Shown here: positions 41,672 through 50,650 of the stretch, in pieces | How the letters are laid out: every line of letters begins with the position of its first letter | Numbering within the stretch: position 1 is the first letter of the stretch | NCBI RefSeq assembly: GCF_003612015.1 | Contig: NZ_RARB01000005.1 | Coordinates: 310,001-374,000 of the forward strand | From: Pantoea piersonii | Lineage (GTDB): Bacteria; Pseudomonadota; Gammaproteobacteria; Enterobacterales; Enterobacteriaceae | Length of the DNA: 64,000 nt | Direction of reading: 5' to 3' | Translations under genes and position numbers: made by a program | Notes under the pieces: model-generated | Seen by the model: only the letters and a program-made list of their open reading frames with translations | The model's database searches: none | Told to the model about the DNA's origin: nothing

Positions 41672-42978
41672 TGGATCAGCTCAACGCCTGGATGAACGGC
41701 GAACGCGTCGGCACGCTGACGCGCCAGAAAAATGGCGCGCATATCTTTCAGTATGAGCCAGGCTGGCTGAGCAATCCGCTGGCGAGGCCGCTGTCGCTCT
41801 CGCTGCCGCTGCAGTACCCCGCTATCGCCTCCGCCAGCGTCATCAACTTCTTTGATAACCTGCTGCCTGATAATCCTCGCGTCAGAGAGCGCATTCTTAA
41901 CCGTTATCGGGCGAAGTCGATGCAGCCATTCGATCTGCTGCGGGAAGTAGGCCGCGACAGCGTCGGCGCGGTGATGCTGCTGCCCGTTGAGGCCGCCGCG
42001 CCCGATCTCTCTGTACGTTATGAACCGCTCGACGCCGCGCGGCTGGAAAAAATACTTTCGGCGTACCAGAGCGATATTCCGCTGGGGATGATCCCGGAAG
42101 AGCGCGACTTCCGCATTTCCGTCGCGGGCGCGCAGGAAAAAACCGCGCTGCTGAAAACCCCTCAGGGCTGGGCCGTCCCTCAGGGGCCGACGCCCACGTC
42201 ACATATCATTAAGCTGCCGATCGGCGAAATTAAGCAGCCTTTCGCGACGCTCGATATGCGCGACAGCGTGGAAAACGAATATGTCTGCCTGGCGCTGGCG
42301 CGCGAGCTGGGTTTTCGCGTGCCTGACGCCGCCATTATCACGGCCGGCAAGCTGCGCGCGCTGGCGGTAGAGCGATTCGACCGACGCTGGAGCGCTGACG
42401 GTGCGCGGCTTTTGCGCCTGCCGCAGGAGGATATTTGCCAGAGCCTCGGCCTCGCCTCCGCGACAAAATATGAATCTGACGGCGGGCCGGGCATTACGGC
42501 GATCATGTCGCTGCTGATGGGCTCCAGCAATGCGCTGGAGGATCGCGACGATTTTATGAAGTTTCAGGTGTTCCAGTGGCTGATCGGCGCGACCGACGGG
42601 CATGCGAAGAACTTTTCGCTCTATATCGAGCGTGGTGGAAGCTACCGGTTGACGCCGTTCTACGACATTCTTTCCGCTTATCCGGTACTGGGCGGCACCG
42701 GCCTCAATATTCGCGAACTGAAGCTGGCGATGGGACTCACCGCGTCGAAGGGCAAGAAAGTGGAAATCGATAAAATCTTTCCGCGCCATTTCCTCGCCAC
42801 GGCGGCAAGCGTCCGCTTCTCCACCGAACGGATGACGCAGATCCTCGCTTTCTTCGCGGAGGCGTTTCCGGCCGCCGTGGCGCGCGTCAGGGAGCAACTG
42901 CCCGCCGATATCCCGCCCGCAATTGCCGAGGCTATTTTCAGTAACGCGATGAAAATGGCGGAGCGGCTTAGCCGGTAA
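41671..42978 (+). CDS. hipA: serine/threonine kinase toxin HipA
   Basis: 435 residues from ATG 41671; a GTG two codons earlier is also open, but the ATG makes residue numbers match E. coli HipA exactly: the autophosphorylated serine in ISVAGAQEK is Ser150, and the catalytic and Mg-binding aspartates in GATDGHAKNFS and PFYDI are Asp309 and Asp332. In E. coli HipA phosphorylates glutamyl-tRNA synthetase and causes growth arrest and persistence. No damage to key residues is seen, so the module looks active. Confidence 0.95.
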   Translation: MDQLNAWMNGERVGTLTRQKNGAHIFQYEPGWLSNPLARPLSLSLPLQYPAIASASVINFFDNLLPDNPRVRERILNRYRAKSMQPFDLLREVGRDSVGAVMLLPVEAAAPDLSVRYEPLDAARLEKILSAYQSDIPLGMIPEERDFRISVAGAQEKTALLKTPQGWAVPQGPTPTSHIIKLPIGEIKQPFATLDMRDSVENEYVCLALARELGFRVPDAAIITAGKLRALAVERFDRRWSADGARLLRLPQEDICQSLGLASATKYESDGGPGITAIMSLLMGSSNALEDRDDFMKFQVFQWLIGATDGHAKNFSLYIERGGSYRLTPFYDILSAYPVLGGTGLNIRELKLAMGLTASKGKKVEIDKIFPRHFLATAASVRFSTERMTQILAFFAEAFPAAVARVREQLPADIPPAIAEAIFSNAMKMAERLSR

Positions 42979-43303
42979 AGGACGGAATAGCGTTTTTGCG
43001 TCCCTTGTGCGGTAATAAATAAGCAGCCGAAAAAAGACGCTTTTTACTACCGGCAAATATAAATAAATCCCGAATTTAAAGCAGAGTATTATGCGCGCGA
43101 ACAATACATGCTTATCGACCGGGGTTTCCGACGAAAAGCGGCAGAATAGATGCGCTTTCAACAGTGCACTACTGATTAACCAGGAAAACAGGTGATGCGA
43201 ATATGCGTGCTGATGCACCAGCTAGCATAGCGACCTTTATCAACAAACAGCACAGCGGGTCATTACAGAATAAAACTGCTTAAATGGCCGTTAGCATTTG
43301 TCA
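42979..43303. other. intergenic region between hipA and fhuE
   Basis: About 325 bp between convergent genes. No gene seen and no U-rich hairpin right after hipA. Confidence 0.5.
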
Positions 43304-43341
43304 GAACGAAAACGCCGCCGCAGGTTACCTGCGGCGGCGTT
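43304..43341 (-). terminator. fhuE terminator
   Basis: On the minus strand AACGCCGCCGCAGG and CCTGCGGCGGCGTT form a perfect 14-bp stem with a 3-nt loop, followed by TTCGTTC. Confidence 0.8.
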
Positions 43342-43363
43342 GCTGTACAGGGCCGAAGCCTTA

Positions 43364-45586
43364 TCAGAAGCGATAGGTCGCCGATACCGAGAAGTTGCGC
43401 GGCTCGCCGTAGACGTTATAGGCGCCAACCCAGGTGTCATACTCTTTGTCGAACAGGTTGTTCAGATTAGCCTGCAGCGAAAGATTTTTCGACACGTCAT
43501 AACGCGCGAAAAGATCCACCAGCGCATAGCTGCCCTGACGCGCGCGCCACGTGCCGTTCCCTTCCGGCGCGCCGACATCCTGCCAGGTATGCGTCTGCCA
43601 GTCTATGCCGCCGCCCAGCGTCAGCTGCTCCAGCATTGGCAGGCGATAGCGGGTAAAGAGGTTGAAGCGGGTGCGCGGCAGCTGCGAGTTATAGGCGTTG
43701 CCGTCGCGATCCTCCGCCAGATAGGTGGTGCCGCCGAAGGTCATCTGCCAGTTATCAGTTAGCGCGCCGTTCAGCTCAAACTCGACGCCGCGGCTGACTA
43801 CGCCATCTTTCGCTACGTAAGCGGTCGACTGCGATCCTGAAATAATCTGACCGGTGTCTTCGCCAACGTTGTTCAGCTCGGTACGGAACACCGAGAGCGT
43901 GGTGGTCAGACGGCTGTTAAGCCAGTCAGATTTCACGCCCACCTCGTAGTTTTTCCCGATAACCGGCGACAGGAAAGCGCCACTGCTGTCGCGGTAATCC
44001 TGCGGCTGGAATACCGAGGTATAGCTGGCGTAGGCAGACCAGTTCTCCGCGAAGTCGTAGATCAACCCGCCGTAAGGGGTGATATTGTTCTTTTCCAGCT
44101 CCTCGCCGGTGGTCAGCGTCTGACGATTCCAGTTGGTATAACGCGCCCCCAGGATCAGATGCAGCGGATCGGCCAGCGAGAGGCGCGTCGCCAGATAGAC
44201 CGATTTCTGGCGGACCGTGGTGCTGTCGTCGGTCAGCGCGCGCGAGCCCCAGCTGGTTTCCGGGAAGTCGCCGTTAAAGTTATTGTAATCGCCCAGCTCG
44301 TCCGCCGAGATATTGGCCCAGGCGCTGTAATACTTATTCTGCTGACGACTGTAGTTAACGCCCAGCATCATCTCATGTTGACGGCCCAGCAGCTCATAGG
44401 GGCCGCTGGCGAAGGCGTCGACCGCATCGACTTTGCGCTTGCCGGTGTTATAGCCGGTTCCGCCCACCACCGGATAGTTTGCATACTGCGAAACGCCGAG
44501 GCCGCTGGTTTTATCAAAGTAGCCGTCAAGATAGAGCTGCTTACTGTCGAGGAACATCTCGTTATGCGTGCCGTTCAGCGTAAAGTCCCAGCCGTTGTCG
44601 AACGTCTGCTTGAGATTAACGAAGAGTTTCTTGTTCTCTTTATCGTTGTAGGCCCACTCCGGCGCAGTGTTATAGCCGCGACGGGAATGGATTTGCGTGC
44701 CGTCGGTGTACCAGCGCGGCGTGCCGCTCCACATCGGCGAGTCAGTATTGACCTGCGAGAACTCATAACCTACGGAAAGGGTCGCGGAATCAGTCAGGTC
44801 CGCGTCCACTACGCCATAGACAAACTGCTTCTGCGCGCCGTAGCGTTCGATAAAGCTGTTCTTGTCATCATAGCCAGCGACCAGACGACCGCGCACGCTG
44901 CCGTCGCTGTTTAGCGGGGTAGAGAGATCGGCGACATAGCGCTGTTTACCCCAGCTGCCATAGGTAGCAGAGACGCTGCCGGTGAATGTTTTGCTGTCAG
45001 CATGTTTCCGCACCATATTGACGGCGGCGGAGGGGTTGCCCGGCCCGGTCAGCAAACCGGTTGCGCCGCGCACCACTTCCACACGCTCATAAAGCGCCAT
45101 ATCGGACTGGGCATCGCCGAGATTCCAGCGCGAGGCGAAGGTGGTCGGGATGCCGTCGACCATAAAATTGTCGATGGGAAAACCGCGAGCGTAGTAAGTC
45201 GTGCGATCCATATCGCTACTCACGCCGGTAATCGCCGTGGTGGTATGCAGCACGTCATTCAGCGACTGAAGCTGCTGATCTTCCATGCGCTGCTTGCTGA
45301 CCACGGTAACCGACTGCGGAATATCGCGTGCGGTCAACGCCATTTTGGTGCCCGCGCGGGTGATCGGCACACTGTAATCCTGGGCGGCCTGCTGTCCGGT
45401 GCTGCTGACGCTGGCGTCTACGTTAAGCGTCTGCTCGTCCGGGGCGGCCGTATCGGCGGCCTGAGCGCTTTGCGCGACGCTGGCGGCGATCAGCATGGCC
45501 AGCAGCGAGCGTTGCAGAGGGTGTTTCATGGCGCTGGCGCAACCGCCCTCGCACTGTTCCCTGACGCGGTGAACATCAAAAGACAT
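43364..45586 (-). CDS. fhuE: ferric coprogen/rhodotorulate receptor FhuE
   Basis: 740 residues, TonB-dependent outer-membrane receptor. It aligns over its length with E. coli FhuE: AGTKMALTARDIPQSVTVVSKQRMEDQQLQSLNDVL, YYARGFPIDNFMVDGIPTTFASRWNLGDAQSDMALYERVEVVRGATGLLTGPGNPSAAVNMVRKHA in the plug, LADPLHLILGARYTNW in the barrel and the C-terminal SATYRF. The long signal region (about 43 residues) is also as in FhuE, and AGAGGAAC before the ATG supports this start. It imports hydroxamate siderophores such as coprogen. A moderate Fur-like sequence lies at 45707. Confidence 0.92.
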   Translation of the reverse strand: MSFDVHRVREQCEGGCASAMKHPLQRSLLAMLIAASVAQSAQAADTAAPDEQTLNVDASVSSTGQQAAQDYSVPITRAGTKMALTARDIPQSVTVVSKQRMEDQQLQSLNDVLHTTTAITGVSSDMDRTTYYARGFPIDNFMVDGIPTTFASRWNLGDAQSDMALYERVEVVRGATGLLTGPGNPSAAVNMVRKHADSKTFTGSVSATYGSWGKQRYVADLSTPLNSDGSVRGRLVAGYDDKNSFIERYGAQKQFVYGVVDADLTDSATLSVGYEFSQVNTDSPMWSGTPRWYTDGTQIHSRRGYNTAPEWAYNDKENKKLFVNLKQTFDNGWDFTLNGTHNEMFLDSKQLYLDGYFDKTSGLGVSQYANYPVVGGTGYNTGKRKVDAVDAFASGPYELLGRQHEMMLGVNYSRQQNKYYSAWANISADELGDYNNFNGDFPETSWGSRALTDDSTTVRQKSVYLATRLSLADPLHLILGARYTNWNRQTLTTGEELEKNNITPYGGLIYDFAENWSAYASYTSVFQPQDYRDSSGAFLSPVIGKNYEVGVKSDWLNSRLTTTLSVFRTELNNVGEDTGQIISGSQSTAYVAKDGVVSRGVEFELNGALTDNWQMTFGGTTYLAEDRDGNAYNSQLPRTRFNLFTRYRLPMLEQLTLGGGIDWQTHTWQDVGAPEGNGTWRARQGSYALVDLFARYDVSKNLSLQANLNNLFDKEYDTWVGAYNVYGEPRNFSVSATYRF

Positions 45587-46365
45587 CGCTGTTCCTCTTT
45601 TTCATTATTAGGTGTGGCTGCCACTGGTTGCCGGAGCACAGGGCCTGTCTGGCTGTAAGACGTTGTACTGACGCGATCCTGTAATAAAGCAAATGAGAAA
45701 TATACGCATTGCCATTATCATTGCAAGCAATTGTTAAAAAATGCTGCAAAATGCCCATAGCGCGGCAAGGCATTAAAACCACTGATAATTAAGGGGTTTA
45801 TTCAGGGGTGAAGGCTGTAAAACGCGGGAGAACTGGAAGTTACCGGAAAGCGCACAGGTTGTGGCACAACCGGGCGGCATGCATTAACGCTGCCGCTCAG
45901 GCTAAGGGTCGGTATTCATCTGAACACATAGTCACCTTAAGCCGCTCTACTCTTTTCTGACACTTCCGCTATAACAGCGCTATTTCCGCTCCTGCAGTCG
46001 GGAATAAGAGAGAGACAGCGCATTTAATTCCATGATTAAACACTGACTAATATAGCAACAGGCTTCTGCCTGACAGAGAAAATTTATTTCATATTCACCG
46101 ATAGTGGAACGACCTACGCTAATTTAGCTGCCGTGATGGTTTCGCGCGTCACTACCGCTGCGCCACGATATTTACCCCCTGACTTTCCCGCCCTGGGAAT
46201 ATTTCAAACATCAACGATAACGCTGCGAAAAGGCCCACTGTTTAACAAGCATATAACCCTCTGCCGCTTATTCCTGAGGCGCTGTTGAATAAGTGAAGCG
46301 TAAAAAATCACCGACGATATAATGGCCTGAGCTGTATAAATGCCATTTTTTCAACCAGATAACAG
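45587..46365. other. 780-bp intergenic region upstream of fhuE
   Basis: Carries the fhuE promoter and Fur-like site near 45707. A 15-bp near-perfect palindrome GGTTGTG-G-CACAACC lies at 45857-45871. The rest, to 46365, is AT-rich with no supportable gene. Confidence 0.5.
45707..45725 (-). promoter_or_regulatory. possible Fur box of fhuE
   Basis: On the minus strand TGCAATGATAATGGCAATG keeps an unbroken AATGATAAT core and 11 of 19 consensus positions, about 120 bp before the fhuE start. Confidence 0.4.
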
Positions 46366-46606
46366 ATGAAAGATAAAAGAAGCGCCCTGCTTTATGGCAT
46401 TATCACGGCCATTTTGCAGACGCTCATGCTATTCAGTACCTGCTGGCCGACAGGCTGCTTTATATTTGGTCTTGTTTTTTTATGCTACCACATTAACCCA
46501 GACGGGTGAGCAACTGCTCTTTTCTTTTACCGGCTATATCTGTGCTTCAGCTTATTTCCTTTATCATTTTTTTACCGTAAACTGCGCGCTTTACATATTT
46601 TGATTC
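46366..46606 (+). pseudogene. possible frameshifted small membrane protein gene
   Basis: ATG 46366 opens 47 codons (MKDKRSALLYGIITAILQTL...CWPTGCFIFGLVFL) and stops. A frame shifted by one base at a T7 run (46475 region) continues FFYATTLTQTGEQLLFSF...[16 protein letters not shown] to a stop near 46606. Both parts are strongly hydrophobic, so together they would make a two- to three-helix membrane protein of about 80 residues. There is no clear ribosome site. Neither part matches a family I know. Confidence 0.3.
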
Positions 46607-46622
46607 GTTAAGGGTTATATCC

Positions 46623-47024
46623 ATGAGTGATGCGCTGAAAGCATTGAATAATCTTCGTACGCTGCGCGTTCAGGCACGAGAAATTGAGCTAGACGTGTTA
46701 AACGAAATGCTCGAAAAGTTCTCTGTCGTTGTCGCAGAACGCCGTGAAGAAGTGAATGCTGAACAAGCCGCGCAAAAAGAAAAAGCGGAAAAGCTGGCAT
46801 TGTATAAAGAGATGCTGATGAAAGACGGCATTGATATTTCCGACCTGGCCGATCTGGCGCAGAGCGAAAGTAAACCAAAAGCGAAACGCGCGCCGCGTCC
46901 GGCTAAATATAAGTTCACGGATGAAACCGGCGAAACCAAATTCTGGACCGGTCAGGGCCGCACGCCTTCACCGATTAAAAAAGTGCTGGATGCAGGTGGC
47001 TCGCTGGACGAGTTCCTGATCTGA
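46623..47024 (+). CDS. H-NS/StpA-family nucleoid protein
   Basis: 133 residues. The N-terminal oligomerisation helices ([36 protein letters not shown], 8-43) and the C-terminal DNA-binding domain ([31 protein letters not shown], 92-122, with the minor-groove QGR loop at 111-113) are intact. It silences AT-rich DNA. A window of this kind would normally also have hns elsewhere; whether this is the main H-NS or a paralogue such as StpA cannot be told. AAGGG precedes the ATG and a strong terminator follows. Confidence 0.92.
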   Translation: MSDALKALNNLRTLRVQAREIELDVLNEMLEKFSVVVAERREEVNAEQAAQKEKAEKLALYKEMLMKDGIDISDLADLAQSESKPKAKRAPRPAKYKFTDETGETKFWTGQGRTPSPIKKVLDAGGSLDEFLI

Positions 47025-47031
47025 TAAAAAA

Positions 47032-47057
47032 GGCGCTGATATTCAGCGCCTTTTTTT
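47032..47057 (+). terminator. terminator of H-NS-family gene
   Basis: GGCGCTGA/TCAGCGCC with TAT loop, preceded by AAAAAA and followed by TTTTTTT. Confidence 0.92.
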
Positions 47058-47105
47058 ACCGCTTTTGACGCCCCGCCGTCCGACGGCGGTAAAGCGTCTC
47101 AACCA

Positions 47106-48407
47106 TCAGACCGTCGGCAGGCCGAGGTTTTCACGCAGCGTGGCGTAGGCATACTCCGTTGGGAACAGGCCGCGACGACGCAGTTCTGGAATAACCAGCT
47201 CCACAAACAGATCCAGCTGCTCCGGCATGATGGCTGGCATAATATTGAAGCCGTCCGCGCCGCCCTGCTCCAGCCAGAGCTGGAAGTCGTCGGCGATATC
47301 TTCCGCGGTGCCGACGATAACCCGATGCCCGCGCGATCCCGCTGCGATAGCCGCCAGCTCGCGCAGCGTCAGGTTCTCGCGCTTCGCCATATCGGTCATA
47401 AGCTTCACGCGGCTCTGGTTGCCTTCGCCCAGCGGCACTTCCGGCACCGGGCCATCCAGCGGGTAGGTAGAGAGATCCATGCCAAAGCGCAGCGAGAGCT
47501 GTTTCAGCCCGTTGTCGATATCCACCAGCGTATTCAGCTCTTTCCACAGCGCTTTCGCTTCCTCGCGCGTGCGGCCGACAATCGGCATCACGCCCGGCAT
47601 AATCACCACATGCTCCGGATTACGGCCCGCCGCTTCGATCTGCGCTTTCTGCGACTGATAAAAGGCCTGCGCCTCTTCCAGGCTGGCGGCAGCGGTAAAG
47701 ACCACTTCAGCAGTTTCGGCGGCGAGCTTCTGCCCGTCGGCGGAGGAGCCTGCCTCGATGATCACCGGACGACCCTGCGGTGAACGCGTGATATTCAGCG
47801 GCCCCTGCACCTGGAAATGTTCGCCGACATGGTTGATCGGGTTAATCTTGTCGTTAACAAAGTATTGTCCCGACGCCGGATCCGGCTGTACTGCGCCCTC
47901 TTCCCAGCCTTCCCACAGCTTGTTCGTGACCTGCAGAAACTCGCGCGCCCGCGCATAGCGCTCGGCGTGGTTCGGCATATCATCGCGGCTGAAGTTTTTC
48001 GCTACGTCGGCAGAGAAAGAGGTCACTACGTTCCAGGCGGCACGACCACGGCTGATATGATCGAGAGAGGAGAAGGTGCGCGCCATGGTAAAGGGATCGC
48101 TGAAGGTGGTCGATGCGGTAGCAGCCAGGCCGATACGCCGGGTGTTCACCGCGACCGCCGACAGCATGGTGAGCGGTTCAAGACGCGCCATGGTGGACGG
48201 CAGTCGATACATACTGGTTGCCAGCGCATCGCCGACGAAAAACAGATCGAAACGACCCGCCTCCGCTTTCTGCGCCAGGCGGATCAGCCAGTCGATATCA
48301 GTGGGTGCGCCCAGCTCTTCGGTCAGGCGCCAGCCGCTGACGTGATGCCCTACCGGCTGAACGAAAAGACCAAGACGCAGACGATTTTTTGCAGATGAAC
48401 TGTCCAT
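47106..48407 (-). CDS. FMN-dependent monooxygenase, NtaA/SnaA/DszA family
   Basis: 433 residues. LGLFVQPVGHHVSGWRLTEELG, GLAATASTTFSDPFTMARTFSSLDHISRGRAAWNVVTSFSADVAKNFSRDDMPNH and TRSPQGRPVIIEAGSSADGQKLAAETAEVVFTAA show the same subgroup as the enzyme at 24280, about 40-50 percent alike by eye. It needs reduced flavin from elsewhere. It is divergent from the MmgE/PrpD gene, with a shared 470-bp control region. The substrate, probably a sulphur or nitrogen heteroatom compound, is unknown. Confidence 0.88.
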   Translation of the reverse strand: MDSSSAKNRLRLGLFVQPVGHHVSGWRLTEELGAPTDIDWLIRLAQKAEAGRFDLFFVGDALATSMYRLPSTMARLEPLTMLSAVAVNTRRIGLAATASTTFSDPFTMARTFSSLDHISRGRAAWNVVTSFSADVAKNFSRDDMPNHAERYARAREFLQVTNKLWEGWEEGAVQPDPASGQYFVNDKINPINHVGEHFQVQGPLNITRSPQGRPVIIEAGSSADGQKLAAETAEVVFTAAASLEEAQAFYQSQKAQIEAAGRNPEHVVIMPGVMPIVGRTREEAKALWKELNTLVDIDNGLKQLSLRFGMDLSTYPLDGPVPEVPLGEGNQSRVKLMTDMAKRENLTLRELAAIAAGSRGHRVIVGTAEDIADDFQLWLEQGGADGFNIMPAIMPEQLDLFVELVIPELRRRGLFPTEYAYATLRENLGLPTV

Positions 48408-48878
48408 ATTGTTTCCCTGATTGCGATAAGCGCCCTTTTTGGGCGTCGATAAAAATGATCGGTGGCGATAAGCGCTTTACCTGCGCCGCGCCCGGTTCGT
48501 CAGCGCTATAAAGGACGAACCCGCAGGTGCCAGAGTAGCGTGCATAGCATTTGCCCGTCCAGCCAGCACGCTGACGATATGCCCGCAATGAGAAAAAGCC
48601 GTGGCTACCATTGTCTGCCGACCGCTCAGGCGGGCGGTAAAGCGAAGGCTAACACGACGTATCGAGTTGCTGGCTAAAAAACCCGCTTTAACAGAATGTT
48701 AGCGACGTTGCGTTTCACGCGTATCGGTAAGACATAGTACGACAACCGTTTATTCAGGCAACCTTATAACTGGCCCCTCTTATTCACAAATTTGCATAAG
48801 CTTAGTGATATTTCAGATATAGCCATCTGCGCCTTTGTTGCTACCCTCTGAGTTCTGCTTATTCCCAGGGAGACAGTG
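48408..48878. other. divergent promoter region between monooxygenase and MmgE/PrpD genes
   Basis: About 470 bp. No gene seen. The last 100 bp before the plus-strand genes are AT-rich (TTATTCACAAATTTGCATAAG) and probably promoter-bearing. Confidence 0.45.
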
Positions 48879-48914
48879 ATGCGCTTTTTCCGTTATCCGG
48901 CGGCAAGGCTATGA
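48879..48914 (+). CDS. 11-residue upstream ORF coupled to the MmgE/PrpD gene
   Basis: ATG 48879 with a good ribosome site (CAGGGAG, 6 nt spacing) encodes MRFFRYPAARL and stops in TGA at 48912, overlapping the downstream ATG (CTATGAGC). The downstream start has only a weak AAGG of its own inside this ORF. The arrangement suggests that ribosomes load here and re-initiate. Confidence 0.4.
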   Translation: MRFFRYPAARL

Positions 48915-50212
48915 GCCTGACCGGGCAGCTCAGCCAGCTTATTCGTCTGGCGCCAGCCGATACCTCCGCGCGTCAGCACGCGCGTCAGGGCGTACAGGAT
49001 TTTCTCGCCGTGAGCTGGCCGGTGCTTAACCGGCAGGTGCCGGACAGTGGCCTGCCGCTGTTGCAGGGGCTTTACCGCGACAGCGGACCGGCATCGCGCG
49101 CCCTGCTGCTCGGCTATGCCGGACACGCGCTCGACTACGACGATTTTCACGCCGACTTCCGCGGTCATCCCAGCGTGGTTATCCTGCCAGCGCTGCTGGC
49201 GTGGGCGGCGGAAAGCGACAGCTTTGACGTGGCGCGTTTTCTGGATGCTTATATCACCGGCGTGGAGATGGCCGGTCGGCTGGGCCTGGCAATGACGCAA
49301 CAGCACTATACGCTCGGCTATCACAATACCGCTTCGCTCGGCACCCTGGCCGCCGCCGCCGCGCTGGCGCGCTTTACCAGCGCGGATGCGCGCCAGTGTG
49401 CGGTGCTGCTCGGCATCGCCGCCACCGAGGCGAGCGGGCTGCGCGCGCAGTTTGGCTCAGCGGTGAAGCCGTTGCACGCGGGCTTCGCGGCAGAGCGCGC
49501 GGTGCGCGCCGCACAGCTGGCGCTGGCGGGGTTCGACGGACAGACAGAAGGCGTACTGGAGGCTTTTATCTCGCTGGGAAGCAGCAACCAGGCCCAAAGA
49601 GAAAAGCTCACTGAGGGCTGGGGCGCGCCCTGGCGTATCGCGGCGCCAGGCCTGGAGTTCAAGCCCTTCGCCACCTGCGCCGGTACGCACAGCGCAGCGG
49701 AGGCGACGCGCGAGATCCGCCAGCGCTGGACTGGCTCTGCGGCTGAACTGCTTAGCGCCATCGATCGCATTACCGTCGCATTTCCACCAGGCGGCGATAT
49801 TGCCGCCTCGGTACGGCAGCCGAAAAACGGCATTGAGGCACGCTTTAGCCTGGAGTATGTCATTGCCGCCATGCTGATTTATGGCGACCTGCGCATGGCG
49901 GACTTTGCCGAAGGCGAGATCAATCCACAAATTATGACACTGGCGGCGAAGATCACGCGCCAGCCTGATGAGAGTGCGCCGCCGGACGCGATTAACCCCG
50001 CGCTGCGCTTCCATGAGGTCACGCTGTTCCTCAGCGGCGGCGAAGTGTTGCGCCAGCGACGCACCCGCCAGCAGTCACTGGCGACGCCGGTGGATGTCGC
50101 GGGCAAACTGCGCGCGGCGCTGGTCGACCAGCATCCACTGCTGGCCAGCAGCGAGTTACGCGACGATGAAGATCTTCGCCACCTGGCGCAGACGTTAATC
50201 GCCAGGCTGTAG
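48911..50212 (+). CDS. MmgE/PrpD-family protein
   Basis: 433 residues. The all-helical MmgE/PrpD lyase fold is shown by GYAGHALDYDDFHADFRGHPSVVILPALLAWAAES at about 68-101, VEMAGRLGLAMTQQHYTLGYHNTASLGTLAAAAALARF at 117-154 and EFKPFATCAGTHSAAEA at 250-266. Relatives include 2-methylcitrate dehydratase PrpD and cis-aconitate decarboxylase, but no other prp genes are near. Divergence from an NtaA-type monooxygenase suggests catabolism of an unusual acid. Function beyond family is unknown. Confidence 0.85.
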   Translation: MSLTGQLSQLIRLAPADTSARQHARQGVQDFLAVSWPVLNRQVPDSGLPLLQGLYRDSGPASRALLLGYAGHALDYDDFHADFRGHPSVVILPALLAWAAESDSFDVARFLDAYITGVEMAGRLGLAMTQQHYTLGYHNTASLGTLAAAAALARFTSADARQCAVLLGIAATEASGLRAQFGSAVKPLHAGFAAERAVRAAQLALAGFDGQTEGVLEAFISLGSSNQAQREKLTEGWGAPWRIAAPGLEFKPFATCAGTHSAAEATREIRQRWTGSAAELLSAIDRITVAFPPGGDIAASVRQPKNGIEARFSLEYVIAAMLIYGDLRMADFAEGEINPQIMTLAAKITRQPDESAPPDAINPALRFHEVTLFLSGGEVLRQRRTRQQSLATPVDVAGKLRAALVDQHPLLASSELRDDEDLRHLAQTLIARL

Positions 50213-50650
50213 CGCCGCGTATTCAGCCTTCAGACGGCGTAAAGGCGGTGGCGCTGACCACCGCCTGCACGCCGGACAGATGAACCCTGCGCTTTTCCCG
50301 GCTTTCTTCCCCCCCTTCGGCGATGCGCCTCTTCGCATGTATGGTCGCATTCGCGGGAAGCGAGACTGTTCCTTTCCTGAACGCGCGCATGTGATTTAAT
50401 GGGTTCAGCCTGCCTGGTTACCGATGTGTTAGCTAAAAAGCTCTCTCTGCTGCTCCATCGACACTCCCCCTCTTTTTATCCCCTCGCGGGCGGCACAACG
50501 CGTCTCGTTCTGGACTGAAATTTTTCCTGTTTGCTAATTAACCTACTGTGCAGAAATGTAAAGATGCTTTCACCATCTATACAATGATAATCATTCTCAT
50601 TATCATGCGCATTTGCTTACATTGATAAACATATCAGGGAGAAAGATTAA
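50213..50650. other. iroN promoter region
   Basis: About 440 bp with no gene. TACAAT at 50579-50584, just before and touching the Fur box, resembles a -10 element. The iroN ribosome site (GGGAGAAAG) precedes a GTG start. Confidence 0.6.
50586..50604. promoter_or_regulatory. Fur box of iroN
   Basis: GATAATCATTCTCATTATC agrees with the consensus GATAATGATAATCATTATC at 16 of 19 positions, 47 bp before the start codon. Confidence 0.92.
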
